Shown piece after piece: positions 1 through 10,752 of a DNA stretch of 64,000 nucleotides. Below the pieces are notes generated by a model. The model was not told the origin of the DNA and did no database searches. It saw only the letters and a program-made list of their open reading frames with translations. Each line of letters begins with the position of its first letter. Within the stretch, counting starts at the first letter, position 1. The stretch is from Iris pallida (taxonomy: Eukaryota > Streptophyta > Magnoliopsida > Asparagales > Iridaceae). The translations under genes were made by a program, and so were the position numbers. The DNA lies in contig JANAVB010015600.1 in the NCBI GenBank assembly GCA_029216955.1, positions 34,662,569 through 34,726,568 on the forward strand. Direction: 5' to 3'.

Positions 1-1379
1 CTAAGACAAGCTCTCAACTCATAACCCAAACAATACACAAGGTAAACATTAGCCTATCCTATATGTGTGTAAACACATATATGCAATCTGAACCAACAAG
101 GACATGCCGCTATGTGCATCTCAAGATTGTATAATAGGATAGTGTGGATATGAATGTGTGTGCAGTAAAATAGAAATTTAAATGTGTGTGTAGAGGGAAT
201 TCATGAGTGTTCATCAAGGACAGTGCTAACCAGTAAACTCAGGAAAACTGAGTTTTCAGGGAGGTGCAACAGTGTGAACCATGTGTGGTCATGTGTCTCA
301 GTGTGTGTGTGTACACATATAGACCTGTGTAACAGGAAAGATAAATAGAGGGTGTGTGACTGGAATGTGGGGGGTAGGCTAGTGTGTGATATGTGACAGT
401 GTCTCTACATGTTCTCAGAGTTAAGTGATAGTCCAATGTAGTTCTCAGGATTGTGTGACAGTGTATTATGGGAACATTGTTCTCAGGAATGTGTCTCAGA
501 AATGTGATTAGAAACCAAGTAATGGGTGTACAATCTCAAAAATTTGGCAATGTGTAAACTCAGGAAAAATATGGCAATGATAACTTAATTTAACAGTGAA
601 AGAAGGAACTGTTTCAGTGTGACAGTTCATAGACCTATACCCATTTCAAAATTTCAATCTTGTGTCAACATCAACCCAATCATGGATCAACCCTAACAGT
701 AAACTAATGCATGTATGGGTGAATCTCAGGTTTAAAGTTTTTTGTAAAAATCAGAAAATTCAGTGAGCAATCGCAGTTAACACATGTATCAATGATGTAA
801 CTTAGGAATTTCAGTATAATGGGGTGTGTTCCCAGGAACCAACTCAATGACAGTTAGTTAAAAAATTAGGATTAGTGCAATGTGTCCATGAGTGTAGAAA
901 TCAGTGAACAAATGGGAGTTATCAGTTCTCAGGAATTTGTCAGTAAGCAATGACAGTTCAACCATTCAAATCTCTTTTTGAAATCCCAAAACCTAACACC
1001 ATCAATAACCAATATTTCAGTAATGTACTACACATGTAGATGAATTAAATAGGGTAATTAAACATCAAATTCAGTTTAAAAAAATGGAAATCAAACTTCA
1101 GAATGTGTATCAGTCAAAAGGGCTTACATAGCAGTTTTTTTTCAGAAATACATAGGACAGTTCAGTTATAGTTAGCAATGCCCAATCCATTCGAAAACCT
1201 AAAATCAATCACTAACCATGGTCCTAACATGTACAGCATCCTAACTAACATGTTACCCAGATAATTTATCAAATGAAATTAAATTAACCTCAGCATTTCA
1301 AATTCTGAAAAAGGGTATCAGAAAATTAGGGATTCTCAAAATGAATTCGAAAATGCAATTAAATATATACAAAATAGGT

Positions 1380-2065
1380 TAGGGTAGAGTCTTATACGTG
1401 TCCAGAGTCCACACGAGTCCCCATGTGTCTCCACGACTGGACATGGCGTGTCCAAGTCACGAAACACGCACAGACACATCGCGTGCACAGACTGTATCGT
1501 GCTGCGATGCAGTCGACTCGTGGACACGACTTGTGTCACTTCGTGCCACGTGGACGTGTCCCTTGGTTCGCCAAGGATAGGGGAACATGTTCATGTGTCT
1601 GCAACGTGTCCACGACACACTTGTCGCGCGTACGAGACGCGTATCAGTGAGGTTTCCTGCGTGCGTACGTGTCTGTGCAAAATTCGTGTGGGTGGGATTT
1701 CTCCCAAACCCTTCGATGAAATCAATTCAAAATTTGTGTGTATTGTGTCAGTCAGTAGGCCACCGTGTCCACCAAAAATCAGGGCCTGAGTCGCCGTGTC
1801 GTGTCCTGTGTCAACCCCGAGTAGCAGGGCACTGAACCGAGCCAGTGCATAGCGTGTCCAACACAGATTTGGACACGACAAGGACACTGATTCGTGCTCA
1901 GTCGAGCATGAAATCAATACATAATAATACAACAAATCTATTCAATACTTTTCAAAAATATCAATTTTTAACCCTTTGTGGCATTTAATCAAACACTCAA
2001 CAGTACAACTGATACGTGTCCGATACGGACACGAAATTGACACGACTCGACACCACACCTATGCT
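1380..2065. repeat. Dense CGTGTC/GACACG hexamer cluster inside the LTR
   Basis: About 680 bases are packed with CGTGTC, GACACG and close variants on both strands, in GC-richer sequence than the AT-rich surroundings. Open frames through it are by-products of the repeat composition. A related block (GGACACG, GACACATGGACACGG) lies at 40,010-40,090 inside another long LTR. It may be a recurring LTR-internal motif array. Function unknown. Confidence 0.6.
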
Positions 2066-2388
2066 AGCAGCTGGGGGACTCCTAGGGCTATGCACTCATG
2101 CAAAGAAATCGAATTTTAATGGTGATTATGAGGGTTTACCTATTGGTTGAACTTTCAATAAAAAAGCTTCAAAGGAGGGAATCTCCTTGATAACAAAGAT
2201 CTCCAAATTGATTCAAACCTGAGATTTCTCTCCATGAACAAAAAGTAGGGATTAATTAGAACCTAATGCAAAAGATTTGAGCCAAAAAGGAATTAAAATG
2301 AGGAAGTTGTGGATTGGAGAAGGTGGCTCCTTACCTCTTTCTTCAAACTTGTAAAAATTTAATAAAGAGGCAAGAACAAGGAGGAGAT

Positions 2389-2396
2389 TATTTATA
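2389..2396 (-). promoter_or_regulatory. TATA box of the minus-strand LTR
   Basis: TATAAATA on the minus strand, in the context CCCTATAAATAATC, followed by a pyrimidine-rich leader. The position within the LTR fits a U3/R promoter. Activity is inferred only. Confidence 0.45.
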
Positions 2397-2964
2397 GGGA
2401 AGGGGGAGCCCTAGTAGCTGGTCATAAAGTGGAAAATTAGGGTTAGGGTTTAGTCTAATGTCTATGGGCCAAGTTGTACTAGTCATGGAACCAATTTCTA
2501 GGTCTCAAGCCTATGGACCAATTCACCAATCCTCCTACTTCAAACTTGATCCTAAGTGTCCTAACTTGAGTTGACTTAAGTTAGACTAGGGTCCATACCA
2601 TGTTAACTAGGTCACCAAGTCAAAGTCAAAATCTAGGACAGTTACTTAAGTCACAGCTAGTCAAAAGTCAAAATCAACAATCACCAGTGCAATAAATCAT
2701 AAAATAATTCAAAGAGGCCAAATGACCAAAATACCCTCATGCTCAAAGGTAGAAATAAATTATCCTAATGACATGGTCAGGCTCTAGGTCAGACAGTCTC
2801 TCAGGTTACACTAGCAAGGTATCAAAATCATAAGCCATGACTTAAAATAGTTTTAAATTGATTAAAAATCACCAAAAATCATAATGTGATTTAAATACAA
2901 ATAAATAATAATAATAAATACAAAATTTCAAAAATACCCTCATTTTAGAAACTGGGTGTTACAG

Positions 2965-3300
2965 ATCTTCAAGTGTTAGAAGATCAACAGTTCTCTTCCT
3001 TTCCTTTCGAAGTTGGCGAGCCTTCGTAAGAAAAATCGTGTGTAAGAAGTTGGCGAGTTCTTCGGATCCAAACTCGTGTTGAAGTTGGCGAGTTCTTCAG
3101 ATCCAAACTCGTGTGTACTCTTTTACCAAATAGTGGATTTAAGCTGGAGAGAGTTCTGGGACTGGATTGCCTCTAGGGAGGATACCAGGATACATCGCGT
3201 GTTTGATTTTCTTACTCTCTCTTTTTAATTAAGTAATATAGCTTCTTGTGTTTAAATTATTTTATTTCCCTATTTACCCCCCTCTAGGGTTCTATAATTC
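2965..3300. repeat. Retrotransposon leader-like segment with a 35-37 bp tandem repeat
   Basis: Three tandem units beginning GAAGTTGGCGAG start at 3009, 3046 and 3081. The last two are nearly identical and the first is divergent. The downstream T-rich sequence ending in CTCTAGGGTTCTATAATT resembles an LTR U5 or leader. No gene is visible. Confidence 0.4.
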
Positions 3301-4834
3301 CATCGTAGATGTGAGACTCCTGATAGATTGATTCGGTGGATAGATCGACTTAATGATTTGAGCTGTAGGCTCCCATGTGTACTTGAGATGCTATTCTAGT
3401 AGAGATCCTGAGCATGTACCTGACCTGATATCCATGTCACGATATGGGCAGATGATTTCATATGACTGACAGATTTGTCCTTGTTCCTGACATGACTACT
3501 TGTATCCGTACTATAAGTCCAGTTTACCTTTTAAGGTACTGGCCCTAATTTTGCACTGAGGTGCTCCTTGTCTACTGGCATTTTGAGGTGCTATCTCCTT
3601 GATTGTATTGTACTGCGGTGTAATCTTGATATTCTAGCTATATGATATGATTTTCTATACGGGTACCTTGGTAGTTGGACTGTATTCTTAGCGTGGTCAG
3701 GATTACTTGCTTACTTGTTGCATAACACTGAGAATGAATCACAACTGGGACTATAGGTGCCAAAGTTGATTCTTACTTAGCATTTCTGTACTGAGGTACA
3801 ACATCTAGGAGGATGATCATGTGACCACGACATGTGATTCTGGATAACTGTAGGGATAATCTAGGTAACTTAAACTGGTAGAAGTATTGGAAGGGAACGG
3901 AAACCCGAGATCGTGCAATACTAGCCTTAATACAGACATTAGTCATGATTTGCAGGTTGGCCGCTATGGATGTTGTTACCGTTCGCAGTAGTGGATGGCA
4001 GTAGCCGACTACTATTATGTACTATGTACTTCTCTTGCTCGCACGGTGGCTTTACGAGAGACCGGTGCTTATCTTGTCTTGTTATACTTGGCCCCGCTAG
4101 CCCTGCTGGGACGGCACGATCTGAGGATTCCCATACTTGCATTGTTGGGGTAACCCAACCTCCATATAGAAAGTCGTAGACATTTGAGTGGCCGCTTATT
4201 CCCTTAAATTATTTGGCTTATTGCTTGCATAGCTGGCTGATATCGAGTTCCAGTTGGCGATGCAGGCATTATTGGATGTTAGGAAGATTGTGATGATTGT
4301 TGGTTATTTAGCTACATTAGTTGTGGATTGTTATCGTGCGTTGGTGCCGCATGATCCTTACCCTCCGTACTGTTCATATATGTTATTCTTGTCTTATTTT
4401 ATCCTGCTAGCTTTTCTTCGCCCGTCCTTGATCCTTCATTTTTGGTACTTGCTGTGGTTGGCCTGACCAACCCTGGATTGTTCCCAAATTACCTGTGACC
4501 GACCCTGTGGATCTTCTAGATTTGACTTGGAGGATGTGCTTCAGTTCCAGACCATGCTAGTAATTGTCGAAAGGTATACCCGTCTACATTATTATCCTGT
4601 ACTGTAGATTTTTTTATTATCATATGAGTATTTCATGTTTTTCATATGATTCTCTCTCTTGCTTATTATTTCATTGTGATTGCCTATGGATATGAGATTA
4701 GATTTAGGCCATAGATTGATGGCATGCTAGGATACCCAGCAAGATTGACAGCCATCATCGTGTAATATCTTCGTACCTTATACGGTGTAGCTGACCGACG
4801 TCCATCCCTGTATTTCGGTACTGGGGCGTGACAC
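3300..4834 (+). mobile_element. Degenerate gypsy-type LTR remnant
   Basis: No coding region. The segment ends with TACTGGGGCGTGACA at 4820-4834, the same kind of terminus (GGGGCATGACA or GGGGCGTAACA) seen at 44,612 and 43,091. The start was not located, and no primer-binding site follows. Short open frames at 3.9-4.5 kb show no recognisable domain. Confidence 0.35.
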
Positions 4835-5048
4835 CTATACTAATGGTGCTAAGTTTAACTTAATTATTCTTTAAAAATAATAAGAAAATATCATTTAACT
4901 TTCATGTATTGAGAAGAAATGTATTGATCGGACTACTATAACGTCGAAATATTTGAAAAATACTACTCAACTCTACAAAATCTACATAAATTCATTTGCA
5001 GAAGAAACTTGTTAGCAAAGGGAAGACGAAACATGTTGATTAAAATAT
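4835..5048. other. Unassigned AT-rich spacer
   Basis: Short AT-rich stretch between the LTR-like remnant and the MULE target site. Nothing recognisable. Confidence 0.5.
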
Positions 5049-5058
5049 CAATATACAT
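5049..5058. repeat. Left target-site duplication of the MULE
   Basis: CAATATACAT, repeated exactly at 9572-9581 just outside the other terminus. Confidence 0.9.
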
Positions 5059-6178
5059 GGGTAAAGTGCATATAAACCCTCCTTAGATTTGAGAAAATGT
5101 AATTAAAGACTCCTTGATTTGAAAAACTTATTACGTTTCAATTATGCTTAAATGACCCCCTAATCAAACTTTTCTGTTAACGGGTGTTAAAACGGGGCTG
5201 CGCTGACCATTTTACCCCTGGATATAACCGACCATTACAGTGGTCATTTTATTTTTTCCTCAAAAGAAAAGAGAAAAACCCAATCTCGTTCCCCCTTTCT
5301 TTTCCGTTCCCAAATCCAAACCCTAAATCTTCCTTAAAATGATTCTATTTCTTCTCAAAACCTAAATCATTTCTTGCACAAACCATAAATCCTTTCTTCC
5401 CGACACCAAAATCCTCTTCTCCGTTCCCAAAACCTAACTCTGTTCATCTCGAAACCTAAAATCCTTCTCCGATCATCTAATTTCCCATATTCCATGCTGC
5501 TATTGCTCGATTGGAGTGGAGATTCTGTGCAGCAAGGGGTTTATCAGTAGAATTATCGAACTGGTACATTCCAAAATCCTAGTTTTGTTAAATTTCTTAA
5601 ATTTTTTTTAGTCTTTTGAGCGTAGTGGTCCCAAATAATGAATTAATTTTGTTAACTTTATTACTCTTTTGAGACGAGTGGTCCCAAATAATGAATTATT
5701 ATTTTTTGATTCATATAAGATGTTTGTATGAGTGGGAGTTGTCTGTACGAGTGGAAATTTGGGATTGTCTGTATATTATTGTTTGTAGACTATTATAGGG
5801 AATTGTCTGTAAGAGTGGTCCCAAAATTGTTGTTTGTATTGTTGTTTATTACAGTCTATTATATTGTTGTTGGGTTGTTGTTACAGTCTATTAAATTTGT
5901 TACAGTCTATTATATTGTATTGCTGTATATTTTTGATTCATATATGATGTTTGTTACAGTCTATTATATTGCTGTTGGTAGGGGTGAGAATTATTCGGTT
6001 ATGAACCGAAAATTGAACCGAACCGAATAAGATATTCGGTTCGGTTTAAAAAATCAGTTTGGTTTCGGTTTTGAAAATACTAAATTTTCTTATTCGGTTT
6101 CAGTTTCGGCCCAAAACTGAAAACCAAATAAGAAAATTTAGTTAATATATATATAGGTATATACTAAATATATCTAGG

Positions 6179-6244
<66 letters not shown>

Positions 6245-6251
<7 letters not shown>

Positions 6252-7075
6252 ATTTTATTGATGTATAAGGCGCAAAATGTCGAAGCCTATACAAGAGGAG
6301 CACGAAGCGCTGGCAAAAGAAAAGAAACGGCAAAGGAAGCCGACAAAAACGCAACAAGAAGACAGGAACTAATCTAGGGTCTCCCAGAACATGGGCGAGG
6401 AGTGCGGGCAGTGCCGTCGGATCTTAAGGATCTGTATGATGATTTCCCTGCATAGTTGGGGTGGAGGAAGGTGACAGCCCTCGTATCGGAACTTGTTCAT
6501 GTTTTTCCACATGACCCAAATTCCCGCGGCCGCGACGATCTGATGTCCGTGGGAGACGCCCCAGCTGGACAGGAGATCGTTGAAGCCCACAGGGAGGGGG
6601 CCTTCCTAAACACGGTGCTAAGAGTCGCCCAAATGCTCGTAGCCAGGTAACCAGAGGTGAGGATATGTTCTGCCGATTCGGTTTGAGGGGGAGTATAGCA
6701 ATGGCAGCTCGAAGCTAGGCTGTAGCCAAGCGAGGTGATAGCGTCATCGGTGGGGAGCTTCCGAAAGTGGGCTCACCAGATAAGGATAGACCATTTGATG
6801 GAGATGCAAGCTTGCCAGAAAGGAGCGATTAGGGGGGACGGGGTCCCGATGCCGCGAGCGACAGACCTGGCGGAGTGCAGAGTGAAATGGCCGACCGGGC
6901 CAGGAGACCAACTCATGATGTCCGGGGTGTCGGAGATGCGGAGGTTCGCGGTGGCGAGATGGTTGGCCGCCGCCGGACCAAGCCAGTTAGTGACTCGGTC
7001 CCAGATCCATCCGGACGCTGGGTCCCAAAGCTCGCGAATCTGGCCCTCCCTTGGGGTGGACTCCGGGGGGTGCTC
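6245..7075 (-). pseudogene. 5'-truncated L1-type LINE fragment (ORF2 C-terminus and 3' UTR)
   Basis: The minus-strand frame at 6369-6590 contains GFNDLLSSWG, AAGIWVMWKN and NKFRYEG. These match the C-terminal region of the full-length LINE at 37,080-37,260 (GFNDLLATWG, AAGIWVLWKN, NKFRYED). The 3' UTRs also match: TATAGGCTTCG, CATTTTGCGCCT and ATACATCAATAAA are shared with 37,378-37,420. The 3' end, on the left, runs into (CT)n and then (TA)n. The truncated 5' end, on the right, abuts another (TA)n. This is a dead copy of the same subfamily. Confidence 0.85.
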
Positions 7076-7124
7076 AATATATATATATATGTATATACTA
7101 TAGGTATATACTAAATATATCTAG

Positions 7125-7183
<59 letters not shown>

Positions 7184-7225
7184 TATATACTATAGGTATA
7201 TACTAAATATATCTAGGTATAATTA
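7076..7225. repeat. (TA)n tract and TATACTAAATATATCTAGGT repeats
   Basis: Long TA microsatellite flanked by copies of a TAGGTATATACTAAATATAT-type sequence at about 7102 and 7184. A third copy sits at about 6155, on the other side of the LINE fragment, so the copies at 6155 and 7102 may be its target-site duplication. Confidence 0.6.
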
Positions 7226-7593
7226 GTTACTATAGAAATAAACCGATGATTTGATTCGGTTCGGTTTCGGTTTTGCTTATTCGATTTCGGTCGAATTTGG
7301 TTTTTGGTTATTCGGTCGGTTGAAACCGAATTAACCGAATGCTCACCCCTAATTGTTGGGTTGTTGTTTTTAGTCTATTAAAAAATTATGTATATTATCA
7401 TTTGTAGTCTATTATAGGGGCATATATTATTGTTTACAGTCTATTATATTCTTGTTTGTATTGCATTTGATATTGCCTGTATATAGGAAAATGTCTGTTT
7501 TTATATTAAATTTGTTGTTTGTACATAAGAAATTGTCTGTTGGTATATGCTTATAAATAGGGAATTGTCTGTTTGTTTTATATATATTGTTGT

Positions 7594-7879
7594 TTGTGTG
7601 TTTTTGTGCAGAGGGATTATTCTGATGGATACAAAGTATGTTGTTCATATGTTTGTTGGGGGTAATTTTCATGATGATGACAAATATGTTGGGGGTATTG
7701 TATTAGAACTTAATGGATGTGTGGACATAGATGAGTTTGTGTGTTTTTGTGCAGAGGGATTATTCTGATGGATACAAAGTATGTTGTTCATATGTTTGTT
7801 GGGGGTAATTTTCATGATGATGACAAATATGTTGGGGATATTGTATTAGAACTTAATGGATGTGTGGACATAGATGAGT
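7594..7879 (+). repeat. 143-bp tandem duplication spanning a splice-acceptor-like site and the ORF start
   Basis: Two nearly identical copies (7594-7736 and 7737-7879) differ at about one base. Each contains TTTTTGTGCAG, which resembles a 3' splice site, followed by GAGGGATTATTCTGATGGAT, the apparent first codons of the MULE ORF. The period is not a multiple of three, so the two starts lie in different frames. Only the second continues into the long frame. Confidence 0.85.
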
Positions 7880-8283
7880 TGTGCTTGTTTGACCTTGATG
7901 GCTTATGTGCAGCTGCTGGGGTACAGGCTCCATGTGAAATTTACTATTATGACCCTGTAGATGGAAGTAAGACTCAGATATTGTGTGACAATGATATATT
8001 GAGCTTCTTTGAAAAGTTTACAAGTCCTTGTATTATCAAGTTTTATGTATTGGAGAAGTTTGTTGAGTCACTCATTGACTATGATGAATATGTTGACATT
8101 ACTGAGTCTACAACAACCAAGATACTCTGTGGTCCTCCTGAAGATGCTAATGAGATTGATGTGCAGTTAGGTGATGATTTTTGGGCCAATATTGACTTGA
8201 GTAGGCCTCTTCAACATGATGAAGATGTGGAGTTAGGATCTTTGGTGAACTCTAATGTGTTCATATTTTGTTACTGTTGTTGA
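7768..8283 (+). CDS. MULE transposase N-terminal fragment with PB1-like domain
   Basis: A frame of 171 residues. Residues 4-100 (KYVVHMFVGGNF, YVGDIVLELNG, LCLFDLDGLCAAAG, EIYYYDPVDG, IIKFYVL) resemble the PB1-like domain found at the N-terminus of many plant MuDR-type transposases. The rest is acidic and ends in VFIFCYCC. I chose the ATG in the second copy of the tandem duplication because it follows an acceptor-like TTTTTGTGCAG and continues into the frame. Neither the zinc-binding DBD, the DDE core nor the SWIM domain follows, so this is a truncated transposase gene. Expression and splicing are inferred, not seen. Confidence 0.65.
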   Translation: MDTKYVVHMFVGGNFHDDDKYVGDIVLELNGCVDIDELCLFDLDGLCAAAGVQAPCEIYYYDPVDGSKTQILCDNDILSFFEKFTSPCIIKFYVLEKFVESLIDYDEYVDITESTTTKILCGPPEDANEIDVQLGDDFWANIDLSRPLQHDEDVELGSLVNSNVFIFCYCC

Positions 8284-8698
8284 ACAAATGCAATCCGTCG
8301 CTTAGACTGTTACTGTTGCTTATACTTTTGGTCTTTGGTGAACTCTAATGTATTCATATTTTGTAGTGTATTTGGATGTGTTCATATTTTGTGATGCATA
8401 TTTGGTTAACAATGTTTATACTGAGGATACATATTTGAGGATGCAAATTTAATTTCATATTTAAGGATTCATATTGAAACTGGAATTGTAAACCTTGGTA
8501 CAAATTTCTTTTCATCACATGTATTCCTCATACAAATAACTTAAACATTACTAAACATGTTAAAAATCCAAAAATAAATTACAAAATATGTATGTTGAAG
8601 CATGGTCTTGGTTCAGTTGCGGCCACCACCACTGTCGATTCTCTAGGAAGAGATTGTAAACCTTTTCCTCGGTGCTCCTTTAATTCTTTTATTAAATT
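8284..8698. other. AT-rich spacer between convergent MULE genes
   Basis: No coding potential seen. It holds two copies of a GTGAACTCTAATGTRTTCATATTTTG-like sequence (one overlapping the end of the upstream ORF) and further ATGTGTTCATATTTTGT repeats. The missing transposase core would be expected about here, so an internal deletion is likely. Confidence 0.5.
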
Positions 8699-8923
8699 TT
8701 ACATTACAGTTTGATAGTGTTTTGAAAGTTTCTCATCCTTCCATAGTAGAAAACCATAAGAATTTGTTAAAAAATTTGCACAACCATAGAATCTTCTTCC
8801 AGGATTTGTTGGTGTCCATGAAGTCTTCAATGGACTAATTAATCCACAATGGCAATAAATTGTTCTTGCACAATTTCTATTTGGACGTATTGAGAACGAA
8901 GATTGCGAGCTACTGGCCATCAT
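8699..8923 (-). CDS. Small GRF-type zinc-finger protein carried by the MULE
   Basis: 74 residues. After a short serine-rich start come CHCG (residues 24-27), TSWTPTNPGRRFYGC (34-48) and FLLWKDE near the end. This is the layout of the plant GRF zinc finger (CxCG, TxxNPGRRFxxC, then a Cys followed by aromatic residues, W and acidic residues). The fourth ligand cysteine expected just before the FLLW stretch is not present (YGFLLW), so metal binding may be lost or the copy may be decaying. Such short GRF proteins are common in plant genomes and often lie inside DNA transposons. It is convergent with the PB1-like ORF. Confidence is good for the family and low for function. Confidence 0.65.
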   Translation of the reverse strand: MMASSSQSSFSIRPNRNCARTIYCHCGLISPLKTSWTPTNPGRRFYGCANFLTNSYGFLLWKDEKLSKHYQTVM

Positions 8924-9009
8924 TTGCAGATGGATATGAGATCTGTAAGAAATAAGTAAAAAAAAAAAGCTTCAATACATTAATTGAGTTCAAATAAGTA
9001 AAAAAAAGG

Positions 9010-9013
<4 letters not shown>

Positions 9014-9089
<76 letters not shown>
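9014..9089. repeat. (TA)n microsatellite in the MULE
   Basis: About 75 bases of alternating TA. No insertion is visible inside this tract. Confidence 0.95.
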
Positions 9090-9093
<4 letters not shown>

Positions 9094-9273
9094 GTTAAAA
9101 TTAGGAATTTTTCCAACAAACTTGTCCAAAATTTATAAAATAGGAAGCTTGTATGTTGGCTTTGAAAACCATTGTCTATATATAGAGAATGAAAGGGAGC
9201 AGCCAATTGGTTAACGTTAGCAAGTTAGGGGGTATTTTGGGTAGTCCATACCTTAAAATTCAAAAAGAAATGC

Positions 9274-9571
9274 ATGTAGTGATTACTTCTAACGTCTCCT
9301 TGACGGAAAGGGCCTTTATTAGCAAATCAAGTTTTGCGGGAGGTGTTAAATGCTCAAGTTTTCTAAGGGGTCTTATTTTGCTAACGAGGCAAATCTAAGG
9401 AGGGTTTATATGCACTTTACCCATGTAACAGCTACTTCTAACGTCTCCTTGACAGGAAGGGCCTTTATAAGCAAATCAAGTTTTGCGGGAGGTGTTAAAT
9501 GCTCAAGTTTTCTAAGGGATTTTATTTTGCTAACGAGAAAAATCTAAGGAGGGTTTATATGCACTTTACCC
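9274..9571. repeat. Duplicated right end of the MULE (two 149-bp units)
   Basis: Units 9274-9422 and 9423-9571 share ACTTCTAACGTCTCCTTGAC, GCCTTTAT and AAATCAAGTTTTGCGGGAGG, and each ends in a complete terminal repeat (TATATGCACTTTACCC). Only the outer unit is followed by the target-site duplication, so it is the active border. The inner one is a spare terminus. Confidence 0.9.
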
Positions 9572-9581
9572 CAATATACAT
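9572..9581. repeat. Right target-site duplication of the MULE
   Basis: CAATATACAT, identical to 5049-5058. Confidence 0.9.
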
Positions 9582-10582
9582 ACTAGCAAGTAATTTATTG
9601 ATTCGAATGCATTTTGATTTGAATCATCTTTTATTTTTCAAAAATTGGTCTTTTACTTGTTATGATTATGTTAAAAAATATACCAAGTTATTTTTTCAAG
9701 TTCCAACCTTATATTTATTTTTCGCAAAGGCTACAGGTTTCTGGATGTAAAAATATACGAAGTTATTTGTTTATTTTATTTTAATAAAAATTCAAATAAT
9801 ATGCATCGAAAAAATTTAAACCACATTTATCTCCAAAAAATGTATATTTACTTGCTAATTAAAATTTTGTTCAACAATATATCAAATTATTTCTTGAAAC
9901 ATGTATTCTTTTTTAGTAAAGGCTAGAGATTTTTGGATATAAAAGTTGTTCTAAAAAATATATTAATAAAATAGTGAGATGTAAGGATTGAACCTTGTAC
10001 CTCCCACATTCAAAATAAATACTTTGGAACGTGAGCTAAATAAACATTGTGTTTAACTATGCATTATAAATATATTATAACAACGAACTTCCAAAATTAA
10101 GAACCATCTATATTACAGGACCCTGTTCGGTCGCTCTAGATGAACATGCTCAGGACCGGCCCTGACTAATTGAATAGAGCAGAGCTATACACATCCCGGT
10201 GAGAAATAACGTTTGTACGAATCAAGTTACAAACACAGGATATAGCAACCAGAAATTTCAGATTTGATTTGTGGATTGGCTCGTTGGATATTTTTTCCTT
10301 CTTTGATCAGCGTCTTATTTTTTTACCAGGAATATGAGAGGGTTGATTTGTGGATTAGGTTATTGGATTGGACTGTACCACATTGCCCACAAGGTTTTGG
10401 ACTCCCACTGGCCCGTAGGCCACGTGCCGGCTGTCCATCGGCTCCTGGCTAAGGTTTTTAGGAGATGGGGCCGACGCTTAGCAGGATGGACAGTGGCTGC
10501 TACGTGGCCTATGGACTAAAAAGAAAATAAAAACTGGGGCGGATCCAAGAATTTAGAAAATGTGACTTCTCCTTCACATGTT
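9582..10582. other. Intergenic AT-rich DNA, no gene seen
   Basis: Mostly AT-rich sequence without domains. It contains a short GCTCAGGACCGGCCCTGAC motif at about 10,150 (resembling a transposon terminus) and a partial duplication of GATTTGTGGATTRG-type sequence at about 10,265 and 10,345. ORFs at 10.26-10.52 kb have no recognisable content. Confidence 0.5.
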
Positions 10583-10752
10583 CAGGGGCGGATCCAGAAA
10601 TTTAAACTGGATTTGGCTGGACTGAATTAGGGCGGGCTAGAGATTGGCTAACTCATATAAAAGATTAAAAAAATAAAGCATATGAGAAAAAAGAAAATAA
10701 AAAATTGGGGTGGGCTCAAGCCCACCCCAGCATTATGATGGATCCGCCCCTG
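10583..10752. mobile_element. MITE with CAGGGGCGGATCCA termini
   Basis: 170 bp bounded by inverted CAGGGGCGGATCCA (right end TGGATCCGCCCCTG, with one extra base of context). Flanking octamers CACATGTT and CTTATGCT match at 5 of 8 positions, consistent with a decayed 8-bp duplication. A further GGGGCGGATCCA motif sits just outside at about 10,538, so two related termini may be nested. Confidence 0.6.

Larger units (their letters stand above)
1..2964 (-). mobile_element. Long Ty3/gypsy-type LTR, minus orientation, truncated by the window start
   Basis: On the minus strand the sequence begins at 2964 with TGTAACACCC, followed by a stretch resembling the start of the LTR at 47,738 (an ATGAGGGTA-like motif, then AT-rich sequence and a motif resembling TTTTGGTCATTT). 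A TATAAATA box lies about 570 bases in, followed by a CT-rich leader-like segment, as expected for an LTR promoter. The far end lies beyond the window, so length and TSD are unknown. No purine tract precedes 2964 on the minus strand, so this is either the outer edge of a 5' LTR or a solo LTR. The family (Tekay/Del-like) is inferred from likeness to the LTR at 47.7 kb. No coding region was seen. Confidence 0.55.
5979..7351. mobile_element. CGGTT-rich MITE nested in the MULE, itself invaded by a LINE fragment
   Basis: The ends are inverted copies of TAGGGGTGAGNATTCGGTT. The subterminal regions on both sides are rich in ATTCGGTTCGGTTT. Flanking octamers (GCTGTTGG left, ATTGTTGG right) match at 6 of 8 positions, suggesting a decayed 8-bp hAT-like TSD. 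The interior carries TAGGTATATACTAAATATAT repeats, (TA)n tracts and a minus-strand LINE fragment. A related element lies at 20,493-20,990. Superfamily assignment is tentative. Confidence 0.6.
5059..9571 (+). mobile_element. Mutator-like element (MULE), complete ends, non-autonomous
   Basis: The element starts GGGTAAAGTGCATATAAACC at 5059 and ends with the exact reverse complement at 9571. The terminal inverted repeat (about 30 bp) continues through CTCCTTAGATTT. A perfect 10-bp direct repeat, CAATATACAT, flanks it (5049-5058 and 9572-9581), in the size range typical of Mutator insertions. Inside are a plus-strand ORF with a PB1-like N-terminal transposase domain, a minus-strand GRF zinc-finger ORF, repeated TACAGTCTATTATA motifs, a nested MITE/LINE composite and a duplicated right end. 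The DDE/MULE and SWIM domains are absent, so it cannot make a complete transposase. Confidence 0.88.

Noticed and set aside
1336..1935. Overlapping frames of 60-114 residues
   Set aside because: They translate the CGTGTC hexamer block in several frames at once.
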